Shown here: positions 15,982-24,498 of the stretch, one piece after another
Numbering within the stretch: position 1 is the stretch's first letter
Layout of the letters: each line of letters starts with the position of its first letter
Assembly (NCBI GenBank): GCA_964598425.1
Contig: CAZRBV010000001.1
Span: forward strand, 62,001 to 126,000
DNA from: UBA12567 sp964598425
GTDB taxonomy: Bacteria > Planctomycetota > Phycisphaerae > Phycisphaerales > SM1A02
Direction: 5' to 3'
DNA: 64,000 nucleotides
Notes under the pieces: model-generated
Told to the model about the DNA's origin: nothing
Databases searched by the model: none
Seen by the model: only the letters and a program-made list of their open reading frames with translations
Translations under genes and position numbers: made by a program

Positions 15982-17352
15982 ATGTTGAAGTCTTTGTGGC
16001 TCGTGGCGGCGTGTCTGGTATTGGGCGTGGCGGGAACGGTGATGGCTGGAGGGGGTTGCCTGATCAGCGATGACTTCTCTGGCGGAGGACTGACCGATAT
16101 CTGGCAGACAGGGGGGTCATCAGGAAGCGTGGTCAGCGTGACGGAATCTGGTGGACGCGTCAAGTTCAGCGGATCTGCGCACAACGATGAATCGCTTGAC
16201 ATGCGGTTCGTGTTGTCGTCTGACTGGTACATGGATATGACGCAAGACTGGGCGATCAGCGGTTGGTGGTACTCCAACCCGCCGACGCCAACTTGGGGCG
16301 ATACCGGAATTGCGATTGGGGTGATTCTGGACGGAACGCCTTCGTCGGCCTATCTCAAGTATGGCGCGACGATGAGCGTAGGCCGGTACCGCGATTCGAA
16401 TACCTACTTTGGGTACCAGGTCTGCAACACGTGGTGGAACAACGACTACTCTCCGGTTGACATCGACTATCCATTCGACACAACCTCGGACACCGTGTAT
16501 GTGTGGTACGACGCGAGTTCGGACACCTTGTACTTCGGTGACGTATTGAATGGTGGCAGCCCGTTCTCCGTGAACTCCTTCCAATCGGGATCGCCATCGA
16601 TCTCGCATCAGGCGTGGATAGGTTTCGGTGCCTACTCAACCGGTGAGGTTCCCTCATTCAGCAGCAAGTATCAGGGGGATAATTTTTGCGTGCTCTACGG
16701 CAATGTTGTAGGGCCGGCAGTTGGTGCTTGCTGTTCAGGATTCGCTTGTGTTGAGACGATCGCCGAGTCTTGCGCTGGCGTTTGGCAGGGTGCGGGGACA
16801 TCCTGTGATACGGCGTGCGGCGCCGAAGGCGCGTGCTGCGTCGGTACGGCGTGCCAGACCCTGACCGCCGCCGAGTGTGCTGATGCGAGCGGCTCGTATC
16901 ACGGCGACGGCGTGTCGTGTGCTGCAACGCCCTGCGGCGGGGGTGCGGGATGCCCTGCAGGATGGAGTGAGGACTGCATGGGGATCTGTTTCCCGGATGC
17001 GGTCTTCGAGCACTGGGGAGGCGATACCTACTGTGACAACGGCGCATACATTCCGGCGAACTACCCGGACGAGTATGACGAGACCTATGGGGACGCCCCT
17101 CCCGGCGTGGCCGTGTACATGAACTGCGATGCCCATCTGTGTGACGACGGCGATTGCATTGGCGACGAAGACTCAGATTGTGGCCCCGTATGCGCAGGCG
17201 ACGTCAATGCAGACGGCGTCGTCGGCCGCGAGGATCTGCTCAGCCTCATTCTGGTGTGGGGAACGACGCATGCCTATGCAGACGTCGATGGAGACTTCGA
17301 CGTCGGGGTACAAGATCTTCTGGCGGTCTGCGCAGCGTGGGGGCCGTGCTGA
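15982..17352 (+). CDS. Exported Cys-rich protein with dockerin-like C-terminus
   Basis: A 456-residue exported protein. A clear signal peptide (LWLVAACLVLGVAGTVMAGGG) is followed by a ~230-residue lectin-like beta domain (DDFSGGGLTDIWQ...WIGFGAYSTG), then Cys-rich modules of the form VGACCSGFACVETIAESCAG and EGACCVGTACQTLTAAECAD, a further Cys-rich stretch, and a dockerin-like pair (GDVNADGVVGREDLLSLILV and VDGDFDVGVQDLLAVCAAWG). The ATG at 15982 has a GAGGTGAA Shine-Dalgarno sequence; a TATCCT hexamer lies near 15910. It is a paralog of the next gene. Probably cell-surface or extracellular; ligand and any cohesin partner are unknown. Confidence 0.8.
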   Translation: MLKSLWLVAACLVLGVAGTVMAGGGCLISDDFSGGGLTDIWQTGGSSGSVVSVTESGGRVKFSGSAHNDESLDMRFVLSSDWYMDMTQDWAISGWWYSNPPTPTWGDTGIAIGVILDGTPSSAYLKYGATMSVGRYRDSNTYFGYQVCNTWWNNDYSPVDIDYPFDTTSDTVYVWYDASSDTLYFGDVLNGGSPFSVNSFQSGSPSISHQAWIGFGAYSTGEVPSFSSKYQGDNFCVLYGNVVGPAVGACCSGFACVETIAESCAGVWQGAGTSCDTACGAEGACCVGTACQTLTAAECADASGSYHGDGVSCAATPCGGGAGCPAGWSEDCMGICFPDAVFEHWGGDTYCDNGAYIPANYPDEYDETYGDAPPGVAVYMNCDAHLCDDGDCIGDEDSDCGPVCAGDVNADGVVGREDLLSLILVWGTTHAYADVDGDFDVGVQDLLAVCAAWGPC

Positions 17353-17417
17353 GCCTGACCTTTCTCGCGAGCGGACCCGGCTCCGACCAGCCCTCGATCC
17401 TCCCCCGTTTCTGGCGG

Positions 17418-17423
17418 TACGAT
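17418..17423 (+). promoter_or_regulatory. Putative -10 element of the 17434 gene
   Basis: TACGAT, ten bases before the ATG at 17434. It overlaps an earlier in-frame ATG at 17422, which is a reason to prefer the later start. Confidence 0.35.
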
Positions 17424-17433
17424 GGTCCGGATC

Positions 17434-18411
17434 ATGTGGAAGCGAACCGCCCAAGGAAGCATGCTGGCGATCGCCTCGCTGCCGTTGATGGCTGGCGAGT
17501 GCGTCATTTTTGATGCGTTCGATGACGACAATCCCTACGACACCTGGGTGCTCTCGGCAACGTCGCCAGGCTATGTGAGTGTGGAGGAAACTGGAGGCCG
17601 CCTGCAGTTCCCGATGCTCAACCCGACCATCGTGAACGGCTTTCATACCGCGTTCGCCTGGTCGGATGGCTGGGGCGTCGACCTGACACAGGATTGGTCG
17701 GCCAGCGTTGCCTGGAACGCAGACTTCCCCGATCTTGCCTTCTCCGGAACACAGACATCGATCATGTTCGCCGTCATGCGCAATGGCGATTCCGGATACC
17801 CGATTCCTATTGACGGCGTCAGCATTGCGGCGGTGAAAACGGGCTCCTACCCGTCTGGCATCGACACGCTCGACATTATCGATTGGTCGGGCGGCTTCGG
17901 GACCGTGCCGACGTCCTCGGGCCGGAGCTGGGAGAGCACGACTACCGACTTCTGGTATGACGCGTCGACCGGGATGTTGACCTTTGAGTCAACGGGAGGT
18001 GTCGGGGGTGTCGTCACCGGCATCAATGGCACCGGCACCTCGGCCTGGCTTGGGTTTGGTGCCACGAGCAACGGGTCTCCAGTTGGATCGTGGAGCGGCT
18101 GGGGTGTTTCGATTCGGGATGTCTGTGTTGAAGGCGCGATCGTCGGAGCCGCTGTCGGAGCCTGCTGCGTGGACGGCGGTTGCCTCCAGACAATAGAAGC
18201 CTCGTGCTTCGGCACCTGGGACGGCGCAGGTTCGAGCTGTGTCCAGTGCGCAGGAGATGTCGACAGTGACGGGGCGGTTGGATCCGCAGATCTCCTGACC
18301 CTGATCGATCAGTTCGATTCGGATGACTGTCAGGCGGATCTGGATGCCAGCGGCACCGTGGATGTCTTTGACCTGCTCGATCTCCTGACGCGATGGGGCG
18401 ATTGCGGCTGA
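17434..18411 (+). CDS. Exported Cys-module protein with dockerin-like C-terminus
   Basis: A 325-residue exported protein that is a shorter paralog of the preceding gene. A signal peptide (AQGSMLAIASLPLMAGECV) leads into a beta-rich domain with the same layout (FDAFDDDNPYDTWVLS near the start, AWLGFGATSNGSPVG near its end), then a single Cys module (VGACCVDGGCLQTIEASCFG) and a dockerin-like tail (GDVDSDGAVGSADLLTLIDQ and LDASGTVDVFDLLDLLTRWG). An in-frame ATG at 17422 would add four residues. The two genes are 81 bases apart with a separate promoter-like hexamer, so they look like independently expressed duplicates. Confidence 0.78.
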   Translation: MWKRTAQGSMLAIASLPLMAGECVIFDAFDDDNPYDTWVLSATSPGYVSVEETGGRLQFPMLNPTIVNGFHTAFAWSDGWGVDLTQDWSASVAWNADFPDLAFSGTQTSIMFAVMRNGDSGYPIPIDGVSIAAVKTGSYPSGIDTLDIIDWSGGFGTVPTSSGRSWESTTTDFWYDASTGMLTFESTGGVGGVVTGINGTGTSAWLGFGATSNGSPVGSWSGWGVSIRDVCVEGAIVGAAVGACCVDGGCLQTIEASCFGTWDGAGSSCVQCAGDVDSDGAVGSADLLTLIDQFDSDDCQADLDASGTVDVFDLLDLLTRWGDCG

Positions 18412-18534
18412 GGGGCGTGCCCACCGAGCCTCTTTCGGTCCGCTCAGGCTCGCAGGGGCTTGCATCTGAGGCTGGCATGACTACCCTCTGCCCTCGCCGC
18501 GATCAGGGAGTGGCGGCTGAAAGAGGAGCACGCG

Positions 18535-19314
18535 ATGGGTTGCATGGATGGCAAGACGGGTCTGGTGGTCGGGGTTGCGAATGATCGCTCCTATGCGTGG
18601 TTCATCGCTCAGTCGATCCTCCGTGAAGGCGGCACGTGCCTGTTTACGCATCTGCCCGGCGAGAAGATGGAGCGACGTGTTCGCAAGGCTGTCGAAGGGC
18701 TCGGCATCGATGATCCGTGGCTCATGCCGATGGACGCTTCGAGCGATGAATCGATGGACGAGGCATTCGGCGCGATCGATTCACAATTCGGCACGTTGGA
18801 CTACCTCGTGCATTCAATCGCATTCGCCGACAAGGACTGGCTCAAGGAAGGCAGGTTCGTCGGGACGCCACGTGACGTCTTTACGCAGGCAATGGATATC
18901 TCGGCGTGGACCTACATGGCCATGGCCAATCGCGCAGCACCGCTGATGCGAGACGGCGGCGGCATGGTGTCGATGTCCTACTACGGGGCTGAGAAGGCAG
19001 TGCCGGGCTACAACGTCATGGGCGTTGCCAAAGCAGCGCTCGAAGCGGCAACGCGGTACCTCGCGATGGAACTTGGCGAGAAGAACATCCGTGTCAACTC
19101 GATTTCCGGCGGCCCGATCAGGACGATGTCTTCCATGGCGGTTGGCGGCTTTTCGCAGATTCTCGACTGGGTCGAGCAGAAGGCGCCGCTCAAGCGAAAT
19201 GTCACGGGGCAGGACGTCGGTGACTCAGCCGCATGGCTGCTTTCGCCACTCGCATCGGGCGTGACCGGGCAGACGATCTACGTCGACTGCGGCTACTCGT
19301 CAATGGGCCTGTGA
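18535..19314 (+). CDS. fabI: Enoyl-[acyl-carrier-protein] reductase (NADH), FabI
   Basis: A 259-residue cytoplasmic short-chain dehydrogenase-type enzyme that reduces trans-2-enoyl-ACP in the last step of each fatty-acid elongation cycle. Typical FabI features: the nucleotide-binding GLVVGVANDRSYAWFIAQ, the LDYLVHSIAFA strand, SYYGAEKAVPGYNVMGVAKA with the catalytic Tyr and Lys spaced as in FabI (Tyr-x6-Lys), and SGPI-like SISGGPIRTMSS. Length matches. ATG 18535 has a GAGGAG Shine-Dalgarno sequence; ATG 18544 is also possible. The 3' end overlaps the convergent MnmE-like gene by 22 bases. No other fab gene is nearby. Confidence 0.95.
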   Translation: MGCMDGKTGLVVGVANDRSYAWFIAQSILREGGTCLFTHLPGEKMERRVRKAVEGLGIDDPWLMPMDASSDESMDEAFGAIDSQFGTLDYLVHSIAFADKDWLKEGRFVGTPRDVFTQAMDISAWTYMAMANRAAPLMRDGGGMVSMSYYGAEKAVPGYNVMGVAKAALEAATRYLAMELGEKNIRVNSISGGPIRTMSSMAVGGFSQILDWVEQKAPLKRNVTGQDVGDSAAWLLSPLASGVTGQTIYVDCGYSSMGL

Positions 19315-20255
19315 GCAGGCGGTTCCATATCGAGCGTGAATCGCCAGGGGCGTTCGCTGCTGAGATCAGTTTCGGGCACGATGGCCTCGCGGAGGGCTCT
19401 CACGACGCCGTCGATTCCATCGCCGGTCCTTGCTGAGCACTGGGCGTCGGCATCTTCGATTGGCCCGAGATCGGCCCGCAGGCCAATGCGGACATGGGGC
19501 GTACGTGGAAGCGCAGGCCAGCCGCTTTCCGGATCGGCTGCGGCGACAAGCAGGTCGGCCCGCTCGCACAATGACGTTGCCCGCGTGATGGCTTCCGACT
19601 CCTGGCGATCGGCCACTTCTCGAATGCCCGGCGTATCGGCCCAATCGACGACGAGTCCGCCCAGATCGAGCCGAGCCCCGACCCAGTCGCGGGTTGTGCC
19701 GGGCATGTCTTCGACTCTGGCGCGTTGTCGTCCGGCCAGGGTGTTGAGCAGGGTGCTCTTGCCGATATTGGCGGGGCCAGCAAGAACGACGCGGGGAGGC
19801 ATGAGAAGCCAGCGGAGTCGCTGCGAGCGGTGATCGTCTTCTGGAGTCCATTGATCCTGAAACGCTCGCCACCGTGCAGGCTGCTCGAGCAGAAGGTCCA
19901 GCGCCAGCGCGGTCCGCGCAGTTGGTGCTGCTGCCATGACCGCTGCTTCGATGGAGTCGAGAGCCTCGGGCCAGATCGATGCGTGGTCGAATGTGGCGTC
20001 AGCGGACTTGAGCCGCTCTTGAAGCAGCGCAAGAATCCGTGGCCCGCCGTGCGGCATGATGTGAAGCCGATCTTCCTCTGGTCTGGCGAGCAACGCGGTA
20101 TCGACGCCCTCAAATGTGGCAAGGCGGAGTGCGCCAACTGCTGGGGGCACCACACCGAGGTCGCAACACAGTTGTTCGATGTCGCCGGTCGCTTCGATGA
20201 TCGCAACGGCGCCGGGGTGTGGCGCGGTGAGTACGCGGGCCTCGACCGGGCTCAA
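19293..20255 (-). CDS. MnmE-like GTPase lacking the NKxD and C-terminal cysteine motifs
   Basis: A 320-residue protein that reads as a shortened relative of the tRNA-modification GTPase MnmE (TrmE). The N-terminal ~110 residues look like its folate-binding domain, followed by helical sequence and a G domain: P-loop GPANIGKS (160-167), switch I GTTRD, G3 DTPG (207-210) and a G5-like CSARTG (273-278). At the G4 position there is GLRADL instead of NKxDL, and the family's C-terminal FCIGK-type motif is absent. It starts at a TTG that overlaps the coaX stop (TTGA). Nucleotide specificity and role are doubtful; a degenerate or divergent paralog. Confidence 0.7.
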   Translation of the reverse strand: MSPVEARVLTAPHPGAVAIIEATGDIEQLCCDLGVVPPAVGALRLATFEGVDTALLARPEEDRLHIMPHGGPRILALLQERLKSADATFDHASIWPEALDSIEAAVMAAAPTARTALALDLLLEQPARWRAFQDQWTPEDDHRSQRLRWLLMPPRVVLAGPANIGKSTLLNTLAGRQRARVEDMPGTTRDWVGARLDLGGLVVDWADTPGIREVADRQESEAITRATSLCERADLLVAAADPESGWPALPRTPHVRIGLRADLGPIEDADAQCSARTGDGIDGVVRALREAIVPETDLSSERPWRFTLDMEPPAHRPIDE

Positions 20256-21046
20256 TCGTCGTCCCCGTCGCCGGCGGGTGCCCGCATGGCATGTTCAGCC
20301 GCGATGGCCATGCCCAGCAGGGTCAGATCGGGGACGATGCGGTCGATCAGTTCGTCATCTGCGAAAATCGACTCCGCATCTCCGCCGGTCACAATGACCT
20401 GAGGGAAGGCTCCGTAATGGTCTGCATACCGTTCGACAAGCATCCGAACCATGCCACGAATCGAGCACTGCACGCCCAGGAGCATTGCCTGCGACGTGCT
20501 GCGACCGAAGGGCTCATCATCTGGTTGAGCGGGCGAGATTTCAGGAAGCGACTCGGTGTGCTCATGGAGCGATGCCAGCTGAAGTGAAGCTCCGGGTGCG
20601 ATGGCGCCTCCGTGAAAGGTTCCCTCGCCGTCAATGAAGTCCACGGTGATGGCCGTACCGGCATCGACGACAATGCACGCCTGTTTGAGCACATCAAAAG
20701 CAGCAGCAGCACTCAGCAGGCGGTCGACGCCTGTCATCGTCTCCGGCGCCAGATCGCATTGAATAGGCACTGGGAGGTCATCGCCAACTCGGTAGACCTC
20801 CTGAGAGAGTTGGTCACCGAGTGCTGAGGCGAGTTGATCGGCAAAGCCGTCATTCACCGAGGCGATGATGGTCGCCTTGGCGGCGTCGGCGTCGAGCAGT
20901 GCCCGGTGGCGGAGCACTTCGCTTGAAACGGCGGCCAAGTCGGAGTTCGCGACCGAAACAGGCTCGATGAGCGTGCGATCTTTGGCCGCGGCGATGCGTG
21001 AGCAGGTATTTCCCACGTCGATGAGGACGAGTTGAAGGCTTGACAT
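20252..21046 (-). CDS. coaX: Type III pantothenate kinase
   Basis: A 264-residue cytoplasmic kinase catalysing the first step of coenzyme A synthesis. Motifs of the CoaX family are all present: DVGNT at residues 10-14, GVDRLL, and the second phosphate-binding motif VVDAGTAITVDFID; the segment HGGAIAPGASLQL also matches. ATG 21046 is preferred over ATG 21055, because a TACAAT hexamer ends seven bases before it and overlaps the earlier codon. It is coupled by a 4-base overlap to the MnmE-like gene. Divergent from folD. Confidence 0.93.
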   Translation of the reverse strand: MSSLQLVLIDVGNTCSRIAAAKDRTLIEPVSVANSDLAAVSSEVLRHRALLDADAAKATIIASVNDGFADQLASALGDQLSQEVYRVGDDLPVPIQCDLAPETMTGVDRLLSAAAAFDVLKQACIVVDAGTAITVDFIDGEGTFHGGAIAPGASLQLASLHEHTESLPEISPAQPDDEPFGRSTSQAMLLGVQCSIRGMVRMLVERYADHYGAFPQVIVTGGDAESIFADDELIDRIVPDLTLLGMAIAAEHAMRAPAGDGDDD

Positions 21047-21053
21047 GCCATCC

Positions 21054-21059
21054 ATTGTA
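21054..21059 (-). promoter_or_regulatory. Putative -10 element of coaX, leaderless type
   Basis: TACAAT on the minus strand, a near-consensus -10, seven bases before the chosen ATG at 21046. Confidence 0.45.
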
Positions 21060-21076
21060 CGGACCCCGCCAGCGTC

Positions 21077-21082
21077 TACCGT
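21077..21082 (+). promoter_or_regulatory. Putative -10 element of folD, leaderless type
   Basis: TACCGT, eight bases before the folD ATG at 21091, and back-to-back with the coaX element. Confidence 0.35.
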
Positions 21083-21090
21083 GTCTCGTT

Positions 21091-21987
21091 ATGCTCCCGA
21101 GTGTGAGCACCGCCGAGACAGCGAAAATCATTGATGGACGGGCACTGGCTGCGGAGGTCAAACGCGAATTGGCTGCCCGGGTGGCCGACTTGTCCGCAGG
21201 GGGGCATCCTGTCCGGCTGGATGTGATTCTCGCCTCCGAGAATGCCGCGGGGGCCGTCTATGCCCGCAACCAGGCCGCCATGTGCGAAGAGATCGGGATC
21301 GACTACCGGCTCCACGAGGTGGCCTGCGACGCTGCGTGCGATCGCGTTGCCGAGGCTGTGCGAATGCTCAACGTGGACCCCGCAGTCACTGCGATCATGG
21401 TGCATCTGCCACTGCCCGAGGGCGTCGACTCGATGCGGATTCAGTCACTGATCGACGCTGACAAAGATGTTGAGGGCGTGAATCCAGCGAATATCGGGGG
21501 CGTGATCTATGGTCGCCGCACGTTGGTCCCGTGTACGGCGCTTGCGACGATGCGGATGATTGAGTCAACGGGCATCAATCTGGTTGGCGCGGACGTTGTG
21601 TGTGTCGGCGCGAGCACAATTGTCGGAAGACCAGTCGCAGTCCTGCTGATGGAGGCTCAGGCGACAGTTACTTCGACCAATGTACACACCAGGGATCTGG
21701 GCGATCGTGCTTGCGCAGCAGATGTGGTCATCGTCGCTGCGGGTGTTCCGGGACTCGTGACGGGGGACATGGTGAAGCCGGGAGCGGTTGTCATCGATGT
21801 CGGTATTAACCGAGTCACCGACGAATACGGAGACCGTCGCACGGTGGGCGATGTCGACTTCGAGTCGGTTGCAGCGGTTGCGGGCTGGTTGAGCCCGGTA
21901 CCGGGAGGCGTTGGACCGATGACGGTCGCGATGCTGCTTCGCAATACCGTGGCGGCGGCGGATCAGGCCTGCTCGGGGCCTTCTTGA
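21091..21987 (+). CDS. folD: FolD-family methylenetetrahydrofolate dehydrogenase; cyclohydrolase lysine replaced
   Basis: A 298-residue cytoplasmic one-carbon enzyme, in its family normally a dehydrogenase plus cyclohydrolase. Clear FolD signatures: AKIIDGRALA, IMVHLPLPEG, DADKDVEGVNPANIGG, the dinucleotide site GASTIVGRP, VIDVGIN and the terminal PVPGGVGPMTVA. Oddities: the catalytic lysine of the Y-V-x-x-K motif is Gln61 (VYARNQAAM; E. coli has YVASK), and PCTP is PCTA. In studied homologs that lysine is needed for the cyclohydrolase step, so this protein may only be a dehydrogenase. ATG 21091 follows a TACCGT hexamer. Confidence 0.9.
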   Translation: MLPSVSTAETAKIIDGRALAAEVKRELAARVADLSAGGHPVRLDVILASENAAGAVYARNQAAMCEEIGIDYRLHEVACDAACDRVAEAVRMLNVDPAVTAIMVHLPLPEGVDSMRIQSLIDADKDVEGVNPANIGGVIYGRRTLVPCTALATMRMIESTGINLVGADVVCVGASTIVGRPVAVLLMEAQATVTSTNVHTRDLGDRACAADVVIVAAGVPGLVTGDMVKPGAVVIDVGINRVTDEYGDRRTVGDVDFESVAAVAGWLSPVPGGVGPMTVAMLLRNTVAAADQACSGPS

Positions 21988-22065
21988 CGACAAGATCTGG
22001 TCTGTATCACACACCGGCTCAAATGCTGTCTAGGCGGTGTATCTGACCGCTTGGAGCTCCGCACA

Positions 22066-23457
22066 ATGTCGAAACACAGCCAATTTCATATGGCATCCAT
22101 CGCTGTGGCGGCGACCCTGTTTGCTGCCGCATCCACCGCTCTGGCCACAACCCCAAACCCCGATGGCCCTCCGCAGGGCGATCCCATGCTGCCGCCAACG
22201 CTGCCGCAGTTTCCTGATGCCTGGGACCCGTTTGATCCCAGCGACCTTCCGCAATTCAGCGGCGAGGTTCTCGACTTCCCATTTGGCGACTTTGGCGATC
22301 TGCCGCTGCTTCCGTGCCGCCTCGATGTTCCGTCCGAATACCCGACGATTCAGGCTGCAGTTGACGCTGCCGAGAATGACTGCCTCATTGTCGTGGCCGA
22401 GGGTACGTATCACGAAAACGTTGAGATCCACGCCAAGGCTGTTCGAATCGTCGGCGACGGTGACGTGCACCTGTGGCCGGACACCGACGGACCCATCTTG
22501 GCGGTGACCAACACCCCGGAGGGGCATGTGGTGCAGTTTGATGGGCTGATGTTCTCGTCGGTGACTCGTGTTGAATCGGACTTCGGGCGAACACTCGTGT
22601 TTCGAATGGAAGATGGTGTTGCGATCGCCGCCGGCTTGGCCTCGGTACGCGTCACCAATTGTGAATTCACCGATCTGTCCACCGGAATGCTCACCGGCGA
22701 AGGCGATTTTCAGTGCGGCGCCGGTATCTACGGTGTTGCCGCCAATATCGAAGTGGAGCGCTGTGACTTCTCTCTGTGCGAGGCTCCTGAGGGCGGCGCG
22801 CTGGCGGCGTCTGGTTGCGATGTGTCGCTTGACCAGAGTCGGTTTGAGCAGTGCGCCGCGATTGCCGCTCGAGGTGGCGTGCTGCTTGCCCATACTGGGC
22901 AGGTGCGTATGTCACAGTGCTCGTTCGGCAACAACTCCGCCTCGCTGGGCGGACACTGCTACTTCAGCAGCCTTGAGCTTGAGGCCTCCCGATGTCTCTT
23001 TGAGGACGGGTCTGCGGCATCTGGTGGGGCGGTCGCATCTGCCGGCCTCCTGACCGCCGCCGTGTCCTCATGTCACTTCCGCGCCAACACTGCTGGCGAA
23101 TCTGCCGACGCGTGGTACCACGATGCAACCGATGCCCAGGGGCCATACATGGCAGCCAACGCGTTCTGCGGCGGGCATTCGATGCATGGCATGACCGAAG
23201 GCATTGTCCCGATCGTGGGTGATGAAACCTGCGATGCCTGCGATGGCGACACTGGGATGGATGGCTCCGTATCCGTTGTTGATCTCATCGATGTGCTTGA
23301 GGTGTGGGGCACCCGAGATCCCTTAGCCGACCTCGATGGCAGCGACAATGTGGATCTGACCGATCTCATGGCGGTCATCGATGGGTTCGGCGGTTGCAAT
23401 GATTGGGCACTGCCGGATGACTTCGTGTGGGAGCCTTGGAATCCTTGGGATCCCTGA
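22066..23457 (+). CDS. Exported right-handed beta-helix protein with dockerin-like C-terminus
   Basis: A 463-residue exported protein. After a signal peptide (MASIAVAATLFAAASTALA) there is a Pro/Asp-rich stretch, then a pectate-lyase/NosD-like beta-helix beginning with the typical PSEYPTIQAAVDAAENDCLI and continuing through short repeats such as VRVTNCEFTDLS and VERCDFSLCE. The C-terminus has a dockerin-like pair (DTGMDGSVSVVDLIDVLEVW and LDGSDNVDLTDLMAVIDGFG) and ends in a Trp/Pro-rich tail. No polysaccharide-lyase catalytic motif is evident. ATG 22066 is chosen for the signal peptide. Six bases separate its stop from the convergent purC stop. Confidence 0.78.
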   Translation: MSKHSQFHMASIAVAATLFAAASTALATTPNPDGPPQGDPMLPPTLPQFPDAWDPFDPSDLPQFSGEVLDFPFGDFGDLPLLPCRLDVPSEYPTIQAAVDAAENDCLIVVAEGTYHENVEIHAKAVRIVGDGDVHLWPDTDGPILAVTNTPEGHVVQFDGLMFSSVTRVESDFGRTLVFRMEDGVAIAAGLASVRVTNCEFTDLSTGMLTGEGDFQCGAGIYGVAANIEVERCDFSLCEAPEGGALAASGCDVSLDQSRFEQCAAIAARGGVLLAHTGQVRMSQCSFGNNSASLGGHCYFSSLELEASRCLFEDGSAASGGAVASAGLLTAAVSSCHFRANTAGESADAWYHDATDAQGPYMAANAFCGGHSMHGMTEGIVPIVGDETCDACDGDTGMDGSVSVVDLIDVLEVWGTRDPLADLDGSDNVDLTDLMAVIDGFGGCNDWALPDDFVWEPWNPWDP

Positions 23458-23463
23458 ATCCGC

Positions 23464-24408
23464 TCAACCAAAGAGTCGGCGGTGCGCTTCGCGGTATCTC
23501 GAAAGCGTATTGACAACGACGTCATCCGGCAGCGCTGGTCCGGGCGGCGTCTTGTCCCACTGAGCACTCTGCACGAGGCCTTCGAGGTGATTGCGGACGT
23601 ACTGCTTGTCGAACGAATCCTGATCTCGACCGACCTCGTAGTCCTCGGCAGGCCAGAAGCGACTTGAGTCTGGCGTCAGGACTTCGTCGATCAGCATAAT
23701 CTCGTCGGTCTCGTTGCCGTCCGCGTCGAGGGCGTAGCCAAACTCGAATTTCGTGTCCGCAAGAATGATCCCGCGTTCGCGCGCGTACTCGGCCGCTCGG
23801 CGGTAGATCTCGACCGACACGTCGCGGAGTCTGTTCATGACGTCGCGTCCTGCAATCGAGCAGGCGGTTTCGAAGTCGATGTTCTCGTCATGCCCCTCAT
23901 CGGCCTTGGTTGCGGGCGTGAAGATGGGTTCGGGAAGCTGCTCGCAGTGGCGAAGCCCCTCAGGCAGGGGGATGCCACACACTGTTCCGGACTGCTGGTA
24001 CTCCTTCCATCCAGATCCCGTGATGTAGCCACGAACGACGAACTCGACCGGGATGACGCGGGCGGCGCGGCCGAGCATCATTCTTCCCTGCAACTGGGGC
24101 GTGTGTGAGGCGTCCATGCCGGCGACATCGGCTGGCTCGGTCGACTTGAGATGGTCCGGAATGAGATCCCACGATCGAATCATGTCGAACCACTTCGTAC
24201 TGATCGCCGTGAGCTCCTGGCCCTTGCCGGGGACCGGGGTCGGCATGACGACGTCGAAGGCACTGATCCGGTCAGTTGCAATGATGAGCACCTGAGGCGG
24301 ACAGTGCGCCGTTGCTGGCACCTCATAGATATCCCGGACCTTGCCTTGCCGCTTGCCCTGAAGTGGCAGATTCGTGGTTGTGACCGGTGCGTTGGGGGCG
24401 GCTTGCAT
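23464..24408 (-). CDS. purC: Phosphoribosylaminoimidazole-succinocarboxamide synthase
   Basis: A 314-residue cytoplasmic ligase that joins aspartate to carboxy-aminoimidazole ribotide in purine synthesis. The family motifs are present: GKRQGKVRDIYEV with the ATP-binding core, IATDRISAFDVVMPTPVPGK, PVEFVVRGYITGSGWKEY, and ILADTKFEFGYALD. It belongs to the longer eukaryote-like SAICAR synthase group. ATG 24408 places the first motif at the usual distance; the frame is open far upstream but that part is the complement of another gene. GAGGAG lies 11 bases upstream, and TACACT (24436-24441) gives a leader of about 25 bases. Confidence 0.95.
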   Translation of the reverse strand: MQAAPNAPVTTTNLPLQGKRQGKVRDIYEVPATAHCPPQVLIIATDRISAFDVVMPTPVPGKGQELTAISTKWFDMIRSWDLIPDHLKSTEPADVAGMDASHTPQLQGRMMLGRAARVIPVEFVVRGYITGSGWKEYQQSGTVCGIPLPEGLRHCEQLPEPIFTPATKADEGHDENIDFETACSIAGRDVMNRLRDVSVEIYRRAAEYARERGIILADTKFEFGYALDADGNETDEIMLIDEVLTPDSSRFWPAEDYEVGRDQDSFDKQYVRNHLEGLVQSAQWDKTPPGPALPDDVVVNTLSRYREAHRRLFG

Positions 24409-24435
24409 GCGGTGGGGCTCCTCGTCTGGGCGGGA

Positions 24436-24441
24436 AGTGTA
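24436..24441 (-). promoter_or_regulatory. Putative -10 element of purC
   Basis: TACACT on the minus strand, 27 bases before the purC ATG; the leader holds a GAGGAG ribosome-binding site. Confidence 0.4.
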
Positions 24442-24481
24442 GCACTTGGGCAGCAGCCACCGTCGAGACTGGATTCCACCG

Positions 24482-24487
24482 TAGAAT
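24482..24487 (+). promoter_or_regulatory. Putative -10 element of the GH10-like gene
   Basis: TAGAAT, 11 bases before the ATG at 24499. Confidence 0.35.
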
Positions 24488-24498
24488 GCCGCGCCGCA

